In this document: positions 1-9,597 of the stretch, one piece after another
Layout of the letters: each line of letters opens with the position of its first letter
How positions within the stretch are numbered: position 1 is the stretch's first letter
Source of the DNA: an uncultured Oscillospiraceae bacterium
GTDB taxonomy: Bacteria > Bacillota > Clostridia > Oscillospirales > Acutalibacteraceae
Assembly: GCA_900549055.1 (NCBI GenBank)
Contig: URNB01000001.1
Location: forward strand, 26,206-90,205
Direction: 5' to 3'
Length of the DNA stretch: 64,000 nt
Translations under genes and position numbers: made by a program
The notes under the pieces: generated by a model
Databases searched by the model: none
What the model saw: the letters and a program-made list of their open reading frames with translations, nothing else
What the model was told of the DNA's origin: nothing

Positions 1-1
1 G

Positions 2-64
2 CTCTTGACCGAAACGGTCGAAAAGGCGCTTTCGGGCGAGCAATTGCAGCCGGTCATACTTTAG
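2..64 (+). CDS. C-terminal fragment of an unidentified protein (cut by window edge)
   Basis: Reading from base 2 gives twenty codons ending in Leu-Gln-Pro-Val-Ile-Leu and a TAG stop at 62-64. The segment is a short amphipathic helix (TETVEKALSGEQ) followed by a Pro-Val-Ile-Leu tail. This resembles the last helix and strand of LacI-type regulators or other sugar-binding folds, but 20 residues cannot establish a family. It converges on the minus-strand glycan locus, whose terminator lies just beyond it. No function is assigned; even its coding status is uncertain. Confidence 0.35.
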   Translation, partial: LLTETVEKALSGEQLQPVIL

Positions 65-65
65 C

Positions 66-96
66 AAAAAACTGCCTCCCCTTATAAGGGAGGCAG
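66..96 (-). terminator. Intrinsic terminator of the minus-strand glycan locus
   Basis: On the minus strand a 9-bp stem (CTGCCTCCC / GGGAGGCAG) with a short AT-rich loop is followed directly by six T residues (A run at 66-71 on the plus strand). It lies about 20 bases after the stop of the GH127-like gene and closes the locus that begins near 25.7 kb. Confidence 0.85.
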
Positions 97-116
97 CATA
101 CGAAGCTATGCAATAT

Positions 117-1727
117 TTAAATTTCGAACAGTATCCGCCTGTGCTCCGACTCAACATCCGGCACTTCCGTTTCACAGATATTGTTAAGCGGTGCAAAGCT
201 GCTGCCGTTTTCACTTGTATAAATGCATTTTGCGGCATTTGTAAGACTTAGCTCTCCTACATTATCGACACACTCGGAATCTGTTCCCAAGAGTAAATAT
301 CCGTGGCCCAGTTTAATATGCGTGTTCCTGTATTCGGGGCAATCCGCCTGCAGCCTTATGAGCGGAATATCAAATTCCACAGTCAAATCGCATTCCTTTT
401 CGGATATGCTTATTAAGGCAAAATCTCCCTCCGAATTAATTTTCATCGGCGTTCCGTCCTTTAAAATTCTTAAATTATCGGCGTATTTAGGTATGTAAGC
501 CTTAAAAATCAAATTATCCCTTTGAGGGTTGACAATACGGAAATCGGTTTTTCCGATATAAGGATATTCCGTTTTTTCGGTTATTTCGGTTTCGCCGAAT
601 TTGTATAATCCGTCGTTATAATAAAGAATTTCAAAGGTATTGCCGTCTCGCAGAATTTGGTTTTCGGCGCAATAAGCCAAACCGTCTCCGCCGCGCATGG
701 TACAGCACCAATAGGCGATACTCATATCCTCGCCGACAGGTCTTATAAAATCCTTGCCGTAACCTATGCACACATCAAGTCCGAAGCCGCCGTTAGGTCT
801 TAAGGCATAACCCAGTGCGTTAAGATAAATTTTATGAAACCAAGCTAAATAATCGGAATTATGTGTCAGCTTATAAAGCTCGACGGCGCACATAACCGAA
901 TCCACAACGGTGCACGGCTCTGTCCAGGACGGACGGCCGAACCAGTTTATATTTGCGTAATTCTCGGTCATTCCCTCGTTTACATACAGCTTGAATATTC
1001 TCTCCGCGGTTTCAAGGTACTTTTTCTCATCGGTAATCTTATACAGCCGTATTACCCCGCGCGTTGCCGAAAGGGTGGCATGGGTCTGCATTTGAAGCCC
1101 CGCAAAATCAATTTTTGAGAAAACACCGTACATCTCGGTCAAAAGCGGAAGCAACTCCCATCTTTTAAGCTCAAGACACGCCTTTGACAATGCGTCCATA
1201 CATATAAATGCGCAGCCTATATCGGTGGAAAGGTGCCAGCAGCCGCATCTTCCGCTGTTTTCACCGCTGAAGCCGCCGCCGTTATTTTTATTCCTTTCAA
1301 TTGGATATTCACAATAATGGGTCTTTGCTTTTAAATAGAGATTGTTTATTATGTTTTCAATCAGATTATATATTTCCTCTTTGCCTGTTATCAGATAGTA
1401 TTCGATAAGACCGCTTAGCAGCCAATTGTGACCTGCAAGCTGCTGCTCGCTGAATTCGCCGTCGGGGAACACCTTGCCAAGATAGCCCATTTCGTTAAGA
1501 TGCTCGCCCAAAGCGTCTATGATCTGCTCAAGGAACGCGGGCTCGCGCCCGGTTGCCTCACAAAGGCGCACAAGGGCTAAAATCGTTCTGCCCTCCCAGT
1601 CGCCGTACCACGCCGATTTATCGGCGGTGAAAATATAATCGGCACGGTAGCGGTAGCTTTCAAGAATACTGTAATTGAGCAAAAGCCTATATGCCAAATC
1701 ACCGCGCACAGCTGTTGTTTTTTCCAT
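117..1727 (-). CDS. GH127-like (DUF1680-type) putative beta-L-arabinofuranosidase
   Basis: A 536-residue soluble protein without signal peptide. The first half is an (alpha/alpha) helical barrel (for example WYGDWEGRTILALVRL near residues 45-60); the C-terminal third is beta-rich. In GH127 enzymes a zinc-thiolate centre is built from Glu-x-Cys and a later Cys-Cys pair. Here Glu-Pro-Cys lies near residue 268 and a WCC motif near residue 340, so the metal/nucleophile site looks intact. The likely activity is removal of a terminal furanosyl or related sugar in the cytoplasm, but substrate cannot be read from sequence. I chose the ATG at 1727 with GGGTGAT five bases upstream; an in-frame TTG lies four codons earlier. 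It is the last gene before the terminator and follows the TIM-barrel-like gene by about 30 bases. Confidence 0.72.
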   Translation of the reverse strand: MEKTTAVRGDLAYRLLLNYSILESYRYRADYIFTADKSAWYGDWEGRTILALVRLCEATGREPAFLEQIIDALGEHLNEMGYLGKVFPDGEFSEQQLAGHNWLLSGLIEYYLITGKEEIYNLIENIINNLYLKAKTHYCEYPIERNKNNGGGFSGENSGRCGCWHLSTDIGCAFICMDALSKACLELKRWELLPLLTEMYGVFSKIDFAGLQMQTHATLSATRGVIRLYKITDEKKYLETAERIFKLYVNEGMTENYANINWFGRPSWTEPCTVVDSVMCAVELYKLTHNSDYLAWFHKIYLNALGYALRPNGGFGLDVCIGYGKDFIRPVGEDMSIAYWCCTMRGGDGLAYCAENQILRDGNTFEILYYNDGLYKFGETEITEKTEYPYIGKTDFRIVNPQRDNLIFKAYIPKYADNLRILKDGTPMKINSEGDFALISISEKECDLTVEFDIPLIRLQADCPEYRNTHIKLGHGYLLLGTDSECVDNVGELSLTNAAKCIYTSENGSSFAPLNNICETEVPDVESEHRRILFEI

Positions 1728-1757
1728 TTTATCACCCAAAAAATTAAAATACGCCGC

Positions 1758-3683
1758 TTAAACGTTTATCAGCATAATTACCGGCATAAGAATTTCCGCC
1801 CTTTGCTTCACGGTCAAAGCTATGCCATCCGTAAAAAATTCAACAGGCTTAAGCTCCCCGTCACAATCTAATACTCTGACGGATTTTACACTGCGGTCGG
1901 TAATAAGCCGAATATCCGGCAGTACATCCAAACCGATATTAAATACCGCGCAAAAAAGCTCGCCCTCGTTCGCGGTATACGCCGCACGCAAAAGCACCTC
2001 GGCGTCTCCCGGATAATATATCGGCAGATTTCCGCTTTCGCTGAGCAGCTCCGCCATTTGTTTTTTGCGGGATTCGTTTAAGAAAGAAAACGCCTCGCAA
2101 TAATTATATTCCGTTCGCGGCGTGCCGCAAAAAGCAACGACCGTGCCGCCCGCCGCATTCTTAAAGCGAGTAACGGCGGGGAAAAGCGTTTCACGCTGCT
2201 TTCCGCCGATTATGTGATAAGCCTCGGAGCAGACCTCCACAGCTGAATCAAGCGGTATCAGCCTATGTATTCCCACCTGAGCCGAACAATCGTTTCCGTT
2301 CACATACAGCCTTTCTCCGCTGACATTCTCTCCGTTCCACGGCACGGCTTTTACACCCGTGTATTCGCCGAAGCCCCGCTCAAACAGTCTTTTTGCCGTA
2401 TGAGCCGATAAAAATGCCGTTCCGCTGAGTATTTTTTTAAGCTCCTCATCGGAATATATCTCATCATCGAAGCCGTCCATGAAAACCGCACCGCCCGGCT
2501 CGTTTGAAAAATACAGAGGGAAGCCGAGTCTTTCAAGCACATGCGAATGCCACCCGTTTTCGGGGCTGCCGCTCCAGCCAAGCGCCAAAGAAGGCGTATC
2601 AGGCAGGGGTATTCTGCAGCCTAAGTGCTTCAAGGTAGAAGTAAGCCGGTTTAAGGTATTATAAAATCCCGTGTGCTCTCCCAAAATTTCCCTGTATGCT
2701 TTTCCGCTTTCGGGTTCAAACGATGAAAGCCGTGTTATCCAGTGCTTTGCACCGCCGCAGCCCTCTATTATCGACGCGGTAAAATGCGCGTGCAGATTAG
2801 AAGCGCTTGTGCTGTAGCGGTTTTGCGGGCAGGTATCGGTTTCGGCAAGCAAATGATCCGCCTTGTGCCGCAGCATATTTGCCTGACACGCCGCCATATA
2901 CATTACGGGGGTAAAATTTCTGGCTCCCGCAGATGTATACCGCGAGTTATTTACGCGCACAATAACGGGATTGCCGCACCCCGCCAGAATTTCCGCAATT
3001 TCGCCCGCGAATTCCGCCGCGTTGCCGCAGGCGCAGAAGCAGCCGGGTATTGACGGATTGACCGAATCTATGCCGTCCCGCATTGCCCTTGCGGCATTAA
3101 TAAGCGACTCACCCTGCGTTTTGAAAAATACCTCGCGCAGCGCCGTGTCGTTTTCATCAAAAATGCGGCGGCAAAGCTCGGAACGCGTCAATTCCTCGCC
3201 CGTCAGCTCATTTATCCGCGCCATATGCAGCCCGCAGGCACACCCTCTGCCGGGACGCGCCATAAGCCTGAAATCGTCGTCAACCATAATAATTTTCGGC
3301 CTGTGCTTTGCAATAGTCGCAAATTCATTGAAAAAATGTCTTTTAAAGCCCTCGTCATACGGGCAGCAAACATATTCCGTTCTGCCGTTCGCCATGCCGA
3401 CATACTGCGTAAAGGGCGACGCCTCGTCAAGCGGATAGCCATGTCCTATGGTCGCCTGCACCAAAATGCCGCATTCAAGCCCCATCTCGGCCAGCCTGTC
3501 TCTGAATAAATCATATTTACGGCACAGCTGCTCTGCCTTCCCGATAACCGGATTGCCCTCGGGCACCAGCTTCATCATAAAGAGCGCGCAGCTTGCGGTT
3601 CCGTTTTCATACTGTGCCTTTATATCCTCGCATATTTCTTCGACATGCGTATCGTCAAGCGGCATTATAGTATAATTATACAT
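1758..3683 (-). CDS. Putative glycosidase-like protein of unknown family
   Basis: A 641-residue cytoplasmic protein with no signal peptide or membrane segment. The first roughly 330 residues alternate strands and helices like a TIM barrel, including the acidic strand end IIMVDDDFRL near residue 140, a Cys-x-Cys-Gly motif just after it, and VIVRVNNSRYT. The rest resembles the accessory domains of beta-galactosidase-like enzymes (FFTDGIALTVKQRAEILMPV). I cannot assign a GH family. The ATG at 3683 has AGGAG five bases upstream; an ATG ten codons earlier would lie inside the terminator of the upstream gene and is rejected. It forms a pair with the GH127-like gene and probably acts on imported oligosaccharides. 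Confidence 0.55.
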   Translation of the reverse strand: MYNYTIMPLDDTHVEEICEDIKAQYENGTASCALFMMKLVPEGNPVIGKAEQLCRKYDLFRDRLAEMGLECGILVQATIGHGYPLDEASPFTQYVGMANGRTEYVCCPYDEGFKRHFFNEFATIAKHRPKIIMVDDDFRLMARPGRGCACGLHMARINELTGEELTRSELCRRIFDENDTALREVFFKTQGESLINAARAMRDGIDSVNPSIPGCFCACGNAAEFAGEIAEILAGCGNPVIVRVNNSRYTSAGARNFTPVMYMAACQANMLRHKADHLLAETDTCPQNRYSTSASNLHAHFTASIIEGCGGAKHWITRLSSFEPESGKAYREILGEHTGFYNTLNRLTSTLKHLGCRIPLPDTPSLALGWSGSPENGWHSHVLERLGFPLYFSNEPGGAVFMDGFDDEIYSDEELKKILSGTAFLSAHTAKRLFERGFGEYTGVKAVPWNGENVSGERLYVNGNDCSAQVGIHRLIPLDSAVEVCSEAYHIIGGKQRETLFPAVTRFKNAAGGTVVAFCGTPRTEYNYCEAFSFLNESRKKQMAELLSESGNLPIYYPGDAEVLLRAAYTANEGELFCAVFNIGLDVLPDIRLITDRSVKSVRVLDCDGELKPVEFFTDGIALTVKQRAEILMPVIMLINV

Positions 3684-3696
3684 ACCTTCTCCTTTT

Positions 3697-3730
3697 AAAA
3701 AGCTGCCGCACATTTATAAAATGCGGCAGC
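3697..3730 (-). terminator. Intrinsic terminator after the giant GLUG protein
   Basis: On the minus strand the perfect 9-bp stem GCTGCCGCA / TGCGGCAGC (3722-3730 with 3702-3710) is followed by five T residues. It separates the transport/surface part of the locus from the two downstream glycosidase-like genes, so those would be expressed by readthrough or from their own promoter. Confidence 0.85.
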
Positions 3731-3749
3731 CGAAACAGCACCCATACTG

Positions 3750-6700
3750 TTATTTCTTTATGGATTTCTTTTTTCTGACGGCAATAATTATTATCACCGC
3801 CGCCAACACGCCGGCTGCAATTACGGCGCCTATTATAATCCATACATAATTATTCGACGCGTCTTCCTGCGTATTTTTTGATTTGGCAGGCGTCTTTTTG
3901 CCGCCGTCAGGCTTCTTTACATTTTCCTCTGTCGGTTTTACCTCCTCCGATGTATTATCTTCATTGCCCGCGCTGTCGTTCATTGTATCGGCAATCTGAT
4001 TAGTATTCTTATTGCCGTTCGATTTTTCAGGCAGCTTATCATCGGAAAGATTTTTAATACTGTGAATTGTATCCGAGGTTCTGACGATCATTACATCATC
4101 AAAGAATATACTTGTATTTCCGTCGGACACAAACGCAAGCCATGGCGTTCTTGCCGTAAACGAATATATGACCTCTGTCCATTCGTTTTGTTTAAGCGAG
4201 GATACCGACAGCATTTTTTCAACGCCGTTGTTCTTTTCCAATATATCCGGCCATGTTTTGAATGCTAAGGATATGTTACCGGAAGCGCCTGCGGTATCGG
4301 TCATTATCCAGAATTTGAGCTTATATTCCGCACCTACGGTCAGCTCGTCGTCATAATTCACCAGGAATTCGTCGCTGACCGAGGCAAGACCCTTTCTGTG
4401 GATTGCCTTGCTGCCGCCGTGAACCTTATCTGCAACATATCCTGCTACGCCCGGTCTGTAATATTCGTGGTCTTCGCCGAGGTCGTATTCGGTAGCGGGA
4501 TAGTTTTCAAAATCCTGCACTACCGAGGTCAGTTCCCACTTAGCATAAAGCGTCAACTTACCGGCGGGGAATATAGTCTCGGTGAATTTGCACTGCAGCT
4601 CGCTGTATACATACCAGCCTTCAAAGCGATAGCCCTCGCGCACAGGGGTAGGCAAAACAAGCTTTGCGCCTATAAGCCCCTCAATCGGAGGAACCGTAAC
4701 ACCCTCTGCGTTTGTCACAAAATCAATTCTTGTTTTTCTGGCTGTTGCCGTGGCGCTGCGTTTTATTCTCGGATAGAATATGCGCAGTATAGGCATTGTA
4801 TCGTCAACCGTCATCCATACCTTATCATAGTCAAGCCCGGGCATACCGCTTTTCGCATTTACACCGCACATATTGTCGGCGTTAACAAAGGTTACGCCGA
4901 GTCCAACGGCAACGCCGAAGGTATAAACATTTTCATATGTGTTTCCTGCGGCTATCAGATCTCCTCTGCCGTCCACTATTTGATCGAAATCGGCAGTGCA
5001 GGCATAGCAGTTTCTGATAATGGAATCAGGAGCGAAAGCATTGCCCAAAAGCGCACCGCAGCGTGAGCCGCCTATCAGCTTTCCTACAAAATAGCTGTCT
5101 TCGATTTTAATCGGAGAGGGCGTACCCGAAACCATACCACCCGCGAAATTGCCGCGCACGATTACGGAGGTATCGGCAAAGCATCCGCTTATGACCGGGT
5201 AATTTTCCTCTTTTACCTCATATTCCTCTCTCCAGTTCTTAACATACGCCGCAAATGCCGCGCCGTATGCCTCGTTTTTAACGGTGGAAACGTCAATATA
5301 ACTGTCAAGTATGCCGACATTTTTAATTGAAGCCTTTGTATCGATTCCGGGTATAAGTGCGCCGCGCACGTTATCAGCTTCGGTTCTGATATAAATACCG
5401 GATACAATGTGTCCCTGTCCGTCCAAATGACCCGCAAAGGCGTTGCTTATACCGAAGGTCACATACCAGTGATTCAGCTTTTTGCCGTCATACCAGTTTT
5501 CGCTTGAGGTATCATTAAGCTTTATGTCCTCTGTCAGTACATAATATGCCGGAGTATCATTGTACACGGTATGCTCCGAAACCATTTTGTAAAGCTGTTC
5601 GCCTGTAGCAATTTGGTATGGGTCTTCTTCGGTACCTGTGCCTCCCGCATAGTCCTCCGCTTTAAGTCCGCTCCAGATCTGACCCGGAACACCGTCGGTT
5701 GAAGAATCGGACGATTTCTGATCCATATGCGGGTAGTCGTTTTCAACCGTGTTCCAAATAGTATCCCATTTAAGTTCGGGCATAGCGTTCCTTGCGGATT
5801 CGCCTATTATCTGTTCCTCTTTTACAACATTGACCGCTATGTTCTGCGCGTCGCCGTGCCTTGCCTGCGACTGCGAAACGGTGGAATATCTTATTCCCGA
5901 TGGCATACCGAAGGATTTGTCAATCGCAACGCAGCCTACGGTATAGCTGTCCGTAACATTCGCGGTACCCCACGAATCGCCGTAAAAACCGCCGGCATAG
6001 TTAGATTTATTTTCAAAGCTGCCCACAAAATAACAGCTCGTAACATCCACAGAGCCTGCGCTTACCCCGCCTATCAGTCCGCCGACAGCCGCAGCCGCAC
6101 CGAATATCGAGTCTCTTACGGAGCATTTGCTTATTCTTACGTTTGAGCCGGTTTGAATATATCCCGCGATACCGCCGAGATAGCAGTTACCTTCTCTCCT
6201 GCCGCTCAAATACGCTTTTCTTATGTTTACTCCCACAACGTTGCCTCTGCCCGCAAGCACGGGAATCAAGCCGCATTTTTCGGAAATATTATTACAATAA
6301 AGCCCGTATACCGTGTAGCCTTTACCGTTAAGTCTGCCCTTAAAGCCCGTGTTGGGCTCGGTTAAATTAATGCTGTACCATGAGTTCAGCTTTGCCGCCG
6401 TATACCAGTTTTCCGCCTTTACATCGTTAAGATAAATATCTGCCGCCAGCTCATAATAAGCACCGGGCTCGGGGTCTGTTGAAAGGCAGTGCTCCTTTAC
6501 CATTTTATAAAGCTGCTCCGCGGTTTCGATTATATACGGATCGCCCTTTTCGCCGCTGCCGCTCTTATATTCCGCGGCGGTTTTGCCGCTCCAAACCTCG
6601 CCCTTTTTGCCGTCGTAATAATCGCCTACCGGCGCGTCCGAAACATTTTTGCCCGCGGTGCTTCCCTTTATTATCGGGTAACCGCTTTTATTTATCTCCC

Positions 6701-8708
6701 AAACATCCCAACCGAGATTCGGCATGTTTACCTTTGCCGCGTCGCTCTGCATTGCGCTCTCGCCGCTGACTGCGGTGAGGTTAACGCCCTGCGAAATCCA
6801 CCAGCTGTATGCCGAATACAGAGTTCCGTCCGAAATGGCGGAAGCGTCTTTAAGATAGGGTGCCAAATTACCGGTTATAAATGCAACCACGGAATATGAA
6901 TTGACAATTCTGAGATAGGATGTTGCCAAAACATTCGAGGCTACTATTCCGCCGCCCCAGCCGCTGCCTGCGGGATTTCCGTAATCATTGAATTTGGCAG
7001 CCGAGCCGCAGTATTCAACGGTTATCTTGGCATAGTGTCCGCAGCCGATAATTCCGCCGACATGGCAGTTTGCAAGATCACTGAAGTTAACGGTGTTATC
7101 CACCACGCATTTTGAAACCGTGATTACCGATGCCTTGTTTCCGGGTGCTAAATCTACGCAGCCCAAAATTCCGCCCATGTATACATCGACATTGTTATTG
7201 GGCGCGGCATATGCATACCGCACATTAACATTTGATATTACGGCATTGCCGTTAGCTCTCGGAATAAGTCCGTATGCGTATTTTTCCTTGTAGGTTCTGT
7301 AGTACATACCGTAAACGGTGTGTCCCTGACCGTCAAAATGCCCCGCAAAGCCCTGATACATCCAGGTGGTGTCTCCGTGCGATGCCCATTCCTTAGGATT
7401 ATTGTTAAGCCAGTTTTTATCCTTGATATTATTTAAGAATATATCCTTTGTTAAAACAAAGTATAAGTTTTCGGAATTTTCCTTTGTAAACGAGGTGTTT
7501 GAGGAAAAGCCGTAAAGCTGCTCCGCGCTGCTTATCTTATAAGGATTTTCCTTTGTGCCGTCGCCCTCGAATTTTGTATCGGACGAGCCGTCCCATACCT
7601 CAAGGTCGCTGCCGCTGCCGCTCTCATAAGCGGTGCTTCCCTTAATTGTGGGATAAGCGCCTTCATTTGCCTGCCAAACATCCCAGCCGAGCTTCGGCAT
7701 ATTGTTCTCTGCGCCCTTGCCCTGCATCGAAGCCTCGCTTGCAACCGGAGTAAGATTAACTCCGCCGTCGGTCGCCCACCAGCTTTGGGTGGAATACAGT
7801 GTGCCGTCGGAAATGTCCGCCGGCTTTATGCCGCCCATCCAGCCCGATACAAAGGCAACAATCGAGTAGGAGTTGATTATTCTGACATATTCCGCTCCCC
7901 AGTGCCCCGGCGCACAGATTATACCGCCGCCCTTTCCGGCTGACGGATTGCCGTAATCGCTGAATTTAGCTGCCGAGCCGCAGTAGCTTACAGTCACCTT
8001 TGATTCGCGAACAGGCCCTATTATGCCGCCCAAAAGGCTGCCCGAAATCCTGCTGAAATCCACCGTGTTATCAACAACGCATTTGCTTATTTTAACATTT
8101 GCCTGATATCCCGGGGAATAATCTCCGTTGTTCTTCTGAACAAAACCGACTATACCTCCCATATGAAACTCAACCGAATTGTTAGCCGCGGCAAACGAAT
8201 GCCTAAGGTTAACATTAGTAATTTCGGCATTCCCCGTTACCATGGGTATAAGGCCGTATGTTCCGCCTGCGGTGTAGTTATCGTAATACATACCGTAAAC
8301 GGTGTGTCCATGACCGTCGAAAAAACCGGAGAAGCCGAGTGAAGCGTCGTTTGCCGCGTCTGCTCCCATTTTCGCCCATTCTCTCGGCGAATTGTTCATC
8401 CAATCGGAGCTTGAAACATCGTTCAGATAAATATCGTTCGTAAGAACATAGTATTTTTGCTCGGAATCCTTAACATTTACCCTTGCGGTAGCAAAGCCGT
8501 AAAGCTCCGCCGCGCTTGTTATTTTGTAAGGATTGTCTTTTGTGCCGGCGCCCTCAAATTCGGTATCGGACGAGCCGTCCCATACCTTTGTTTTTCCTGC
8601 GCCCGAAACCGCAATGCTTTCAATAAACAGGGACGAACAAAGCACGGCAATTACCGAAACTACCGCCGCAATTCTTGACAGCGTATCGGTTTTGAATTTA
8701 AACCTCAT
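3750..8708 (-). CDS. Giant membrane-anchored GLUG-repeat surface protein
   Basis: A 1652-residue secreted protein. It has an N-terminal signal peptide (basic start, hydrophobic core, residues 1-36) and four homologous beta-helix modules starting near residues 40, 370, 703 and 1009. Each opens with a W-[DS]-G-x3-[ED]-[YF]-x-G-x-G-T motif and continues through YxLxxDIxLND, a GxGHTVYG turn and GLUG-type MGGIVG repeats. Modules 1 and 2 are close copies; 3 and 4 diverge. A Listeria-Bacteroides/InlB-B-type repeat (about 1326-1390, ending LTLYAKWE) follows, then a jelly-roll carbohydrate-binding-like domain (about 1394-1550), an acidic/lysine linker, and a C-terminal membrane helix (about 1619-1642) with a KKKSIKK tail. 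No LPXTG motif is seen, so anchoring is by the helix. AGGTGG lies seven bases before the ATG. The probable role is glucan binding or adhesion at the cell surface. No catalytic domain was recognised. Confidence 0.75.
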   Translation of the reverse strand: MRFKFKTDTLSRIAAVVSVIAVLCSSLFIESIAVSGAGKTKVWDGSSDTEFEGAGTKDNPYKITSAAELYGFATARVNVKDSEQKYYVLTNDIYLNDVSSSDWMNNSPREWAKMGADAANDASLGFSGFFDGHGHTVYGMYYDNYTAGGTYGLIPMVTGNAEITNVNLRHSFAAANNSVEFHMGGIVGFVQKNNGDYSPGYQANVKISKCVVDNTVDFSRISGSLLGGIIGPVRESKVTVSYCGSAAKFSDYGNPSAGKGGGIICAPGHWGAEYVRIINSYSIVAFVSGWMGGIKPADISDGTLYSTQSWWATDGGVNLTPVASEASMQGKGAENNMPKLGWDVWQANEGAYPTIKGSTAYESGSGSDLEVWDGSSDTKFEGDGTKENPYKISSAEQLYGFSSNTSFTKENSENLYFVLTKDIFLNNIKDKNWLNNNPKEWASHGDTTWMYQGFAGHFDGQGHTVYGMYYRTYKEKYAYGLIPRANGNAVISNVNVRYAYAAPNNNVDVYMGGILGCVDLAPGNKASVITVSKCVVDNTVNFSDLANCHVGGIIGCGHYAKITVEYCGSAAKFNDYGNPAGSGWGGGIVASNVLATSYLRIVNSYSVVAFITGNLAPYLKDASAISDGTLYSAYSWWISQGVNLTAVSGESAMQSDAAKVNMPNLGWDVWEINKSGYPIIKGSTAGKNVSDAPVGDYYDGKKGEVWSGKTAAEYKSGSGEKGDPYIIETAEQLYKMVKEHCLSTDPEPGAYYELAADIYLNDVKAENWYTAAKLNSWYSINLTEPNTGFKGRLNGKGYTVYGLYCNNISEKCGLIPVLAGRGNVVGVNIRKAYLSGRREGNCYLGGIAGYIQTGSNVRISKCSVRDSIFGAAAAVGGLIGGVSAGSVDVTSCYFVGSFENKSNYAGGFYGDSWGTANVTDSYTVGCVAIDKSFGMPSGIRYSTVSQSQARHGDAQNIAVNVVKEEQIIGESARNAMPELKWDTIWNTVENDYPHMDQKSSDSSTDGVPGQIWSGLKAEDYAGGTGTEEDPYQIATGEQLYKMVSEHTVYNDTPAYYVLTEDIKLNDTSSENWYDGKKLNHWYVTFGISNAFAGHLDGQGHIVSGIYIRTEADNVRGALIPGIDTKASIKNVGILDSYIDVSTVKNEAYGAAFAAYVKNWREEYEVKEENYPVISGCFADTSVIVRGNFAGGMVSGTPSPIKIEDSYFVGKLIGGSRCGALLGNAFAPDSIIRNCYACTADFDQIVDGRGDLIAAGNTYENVYTFGVAVGLGVTFVNADNMCGVNAKSGMPGLDYDKVWMTVDDTMPILRIFYPRIKRSATATARKTRIDFVTNAEGVTVPPIEGLIGAKLVLPTPVREGYRFEGWYVYSELQCKFTETIFPAGKLTLYAKWELTSVVQDFENYPATEYDLGEDHEYYRPGVAGYVADKVHGGSKAIHRKGLASVSDEFLVNYDDELTVGAEYKLKFWIMTDTAGASGNISLAFKTWPDILEKNNGVEKMLSVSSLKQNEWTEVIYSFTARTPWLAFVSDGNTSIFFDDVMIVRTSDTIHSIKNLSDDKLPEKSNGNKNTNQIADTMNDSAGNEDNTSEEVKPTEENVKKPDGGKKTPAKSKNTQEDASNNYVWIIIGAVIAAGVLAAVIIIIAVRKKKSIKK

Positions 8709-8748
8709 TTGTTTACCACCTCTACCGTAGGTATTTAAAATCTAAAAG

Positions 8749-9597
8749 TTAATTTGCAAAGTATATTTTCGACCTGTCGTTTTTTTGGTACAGTCTTATG
8801 TAATCGATATCATAGTCAGCCTTTGTGAAATTACTGCCGACAGTAACGTTCTTTGCCCACTCGCCGCCCGAGGTACTTGTATACCCGGGTGTAAAAATGT
8901 GATTGTTGAGTATCAGGCAATGCGGGTCGTGAAAGCCCTGCATACCGCCGCTGCCGCCTATATTTTCGGCAAGCTTATATGTACTGTAGCGCGTGCCGTC
9001 AACAAACATTGATATTTCATACGGCGTCCACAGCATACCGTAGATATGCCAGCCGCCGTCGGATATATCGAATGTGCCGTTTTTTACGGACGAAGAACGG
9101 ACGCCGTATTTCTTTATGTTCTCTTCCTCTTCCCACCATTTGTGAAGCTGCGAAGAGACCGAATTATTGCCGAATACCTCAAAAATATCTATTTCGGTAA
9201 AATAATCCGCCTCCGGCTTACAGCCGAGCTTTTCGGCAATTTCTGCGCCCTCGGGGTTTACATTGCTTTTCATCCAAAGCGACGGCCAAACCCCCTGTCC
9301 CACAGGCACCCGTGCCCTCATTTCAAGATAACCGTATTTGAAGGTCATGCTTCTGCCGGTCGTAACCGATTTTGAGGTTTTATAGCCGCCGCCCGTTTTT
9401 GAGGAGCGCAGCCGCAGGCAGCCGCCGCCGTCTGCGCCCGAGTCCCGTATGACTGCCGCAACATCGGAGGTTGCGGCAGTCGTAAGATCCGAATAGCCGT
9501 ACATATAGTCGGTAAACGCCCATTTGCTCCCGTCTATTTCGGTGCCGTTGAATTCATCCGAAAAAACGAGCTTATAGCCTTCGTCACGCGTTTTCAA
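8749..9597 (-). CDS. Family 16 glycoside hydrolase (beta-glucanase), apparently frame-split from the gene upstream
   Basis: The 282-residue reading frame is a near-complete GH16 jelly roll. It opens with LVFSDEFNGTEIDGSKW, carries the catalytic EIDIFE motif near residues 132-138 (nucleophile and acid/base glutamates) and ends with DYDIDYIRLYQK. GH16 members cleave beta-1,3 or mixed beta-1,3/1,4 glucans. The frame has no signal peptide and no ATG before residue 31. Its only upstream start is a TTG overlapping the stop of the dockerin gene, without a well-placed ribosome site. Adding one base to the A8 run at 9596-9603 joins it in frame to the secreted dockerin protein. I therefore read it as the C-terminal enzyme domain of that protein, separated by slippage, mutation or a sequence error. 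Confidence 0.85.
   Translation of the reverse strand: MKTRDEGYKLVFSDEFNGTEIDGSKWAFTDYMYGYSDLTTAATSDVAAVIRDSGADGGGCLRLRSSKTGGGYKTSKSVTTGRSMTFKYGYLEMRARVPVGQGVWPSLWMKSNVNPEGAEIAEKLGCKPEADYFTEIDIFEVFGNNSVSSQLHKWWEEEENIKKYGVRSSSVKNGTFDISDGGWHIYGMLWTPYEISMFVDGTRYSTYKLAENIGGSGGMQGFHDPHCLILNNHIFTPGYTSTSGGEWAKNVTVGSNFTKADYDIDYIRLYQKNDRSKIYFAN

Noticed and set aside
4398..5066. Long plus-strand frame inside the giant GLUG gene
   Set aside because: It is the antisense of a repeat-rich coding region, with no ribosome site or family motif.
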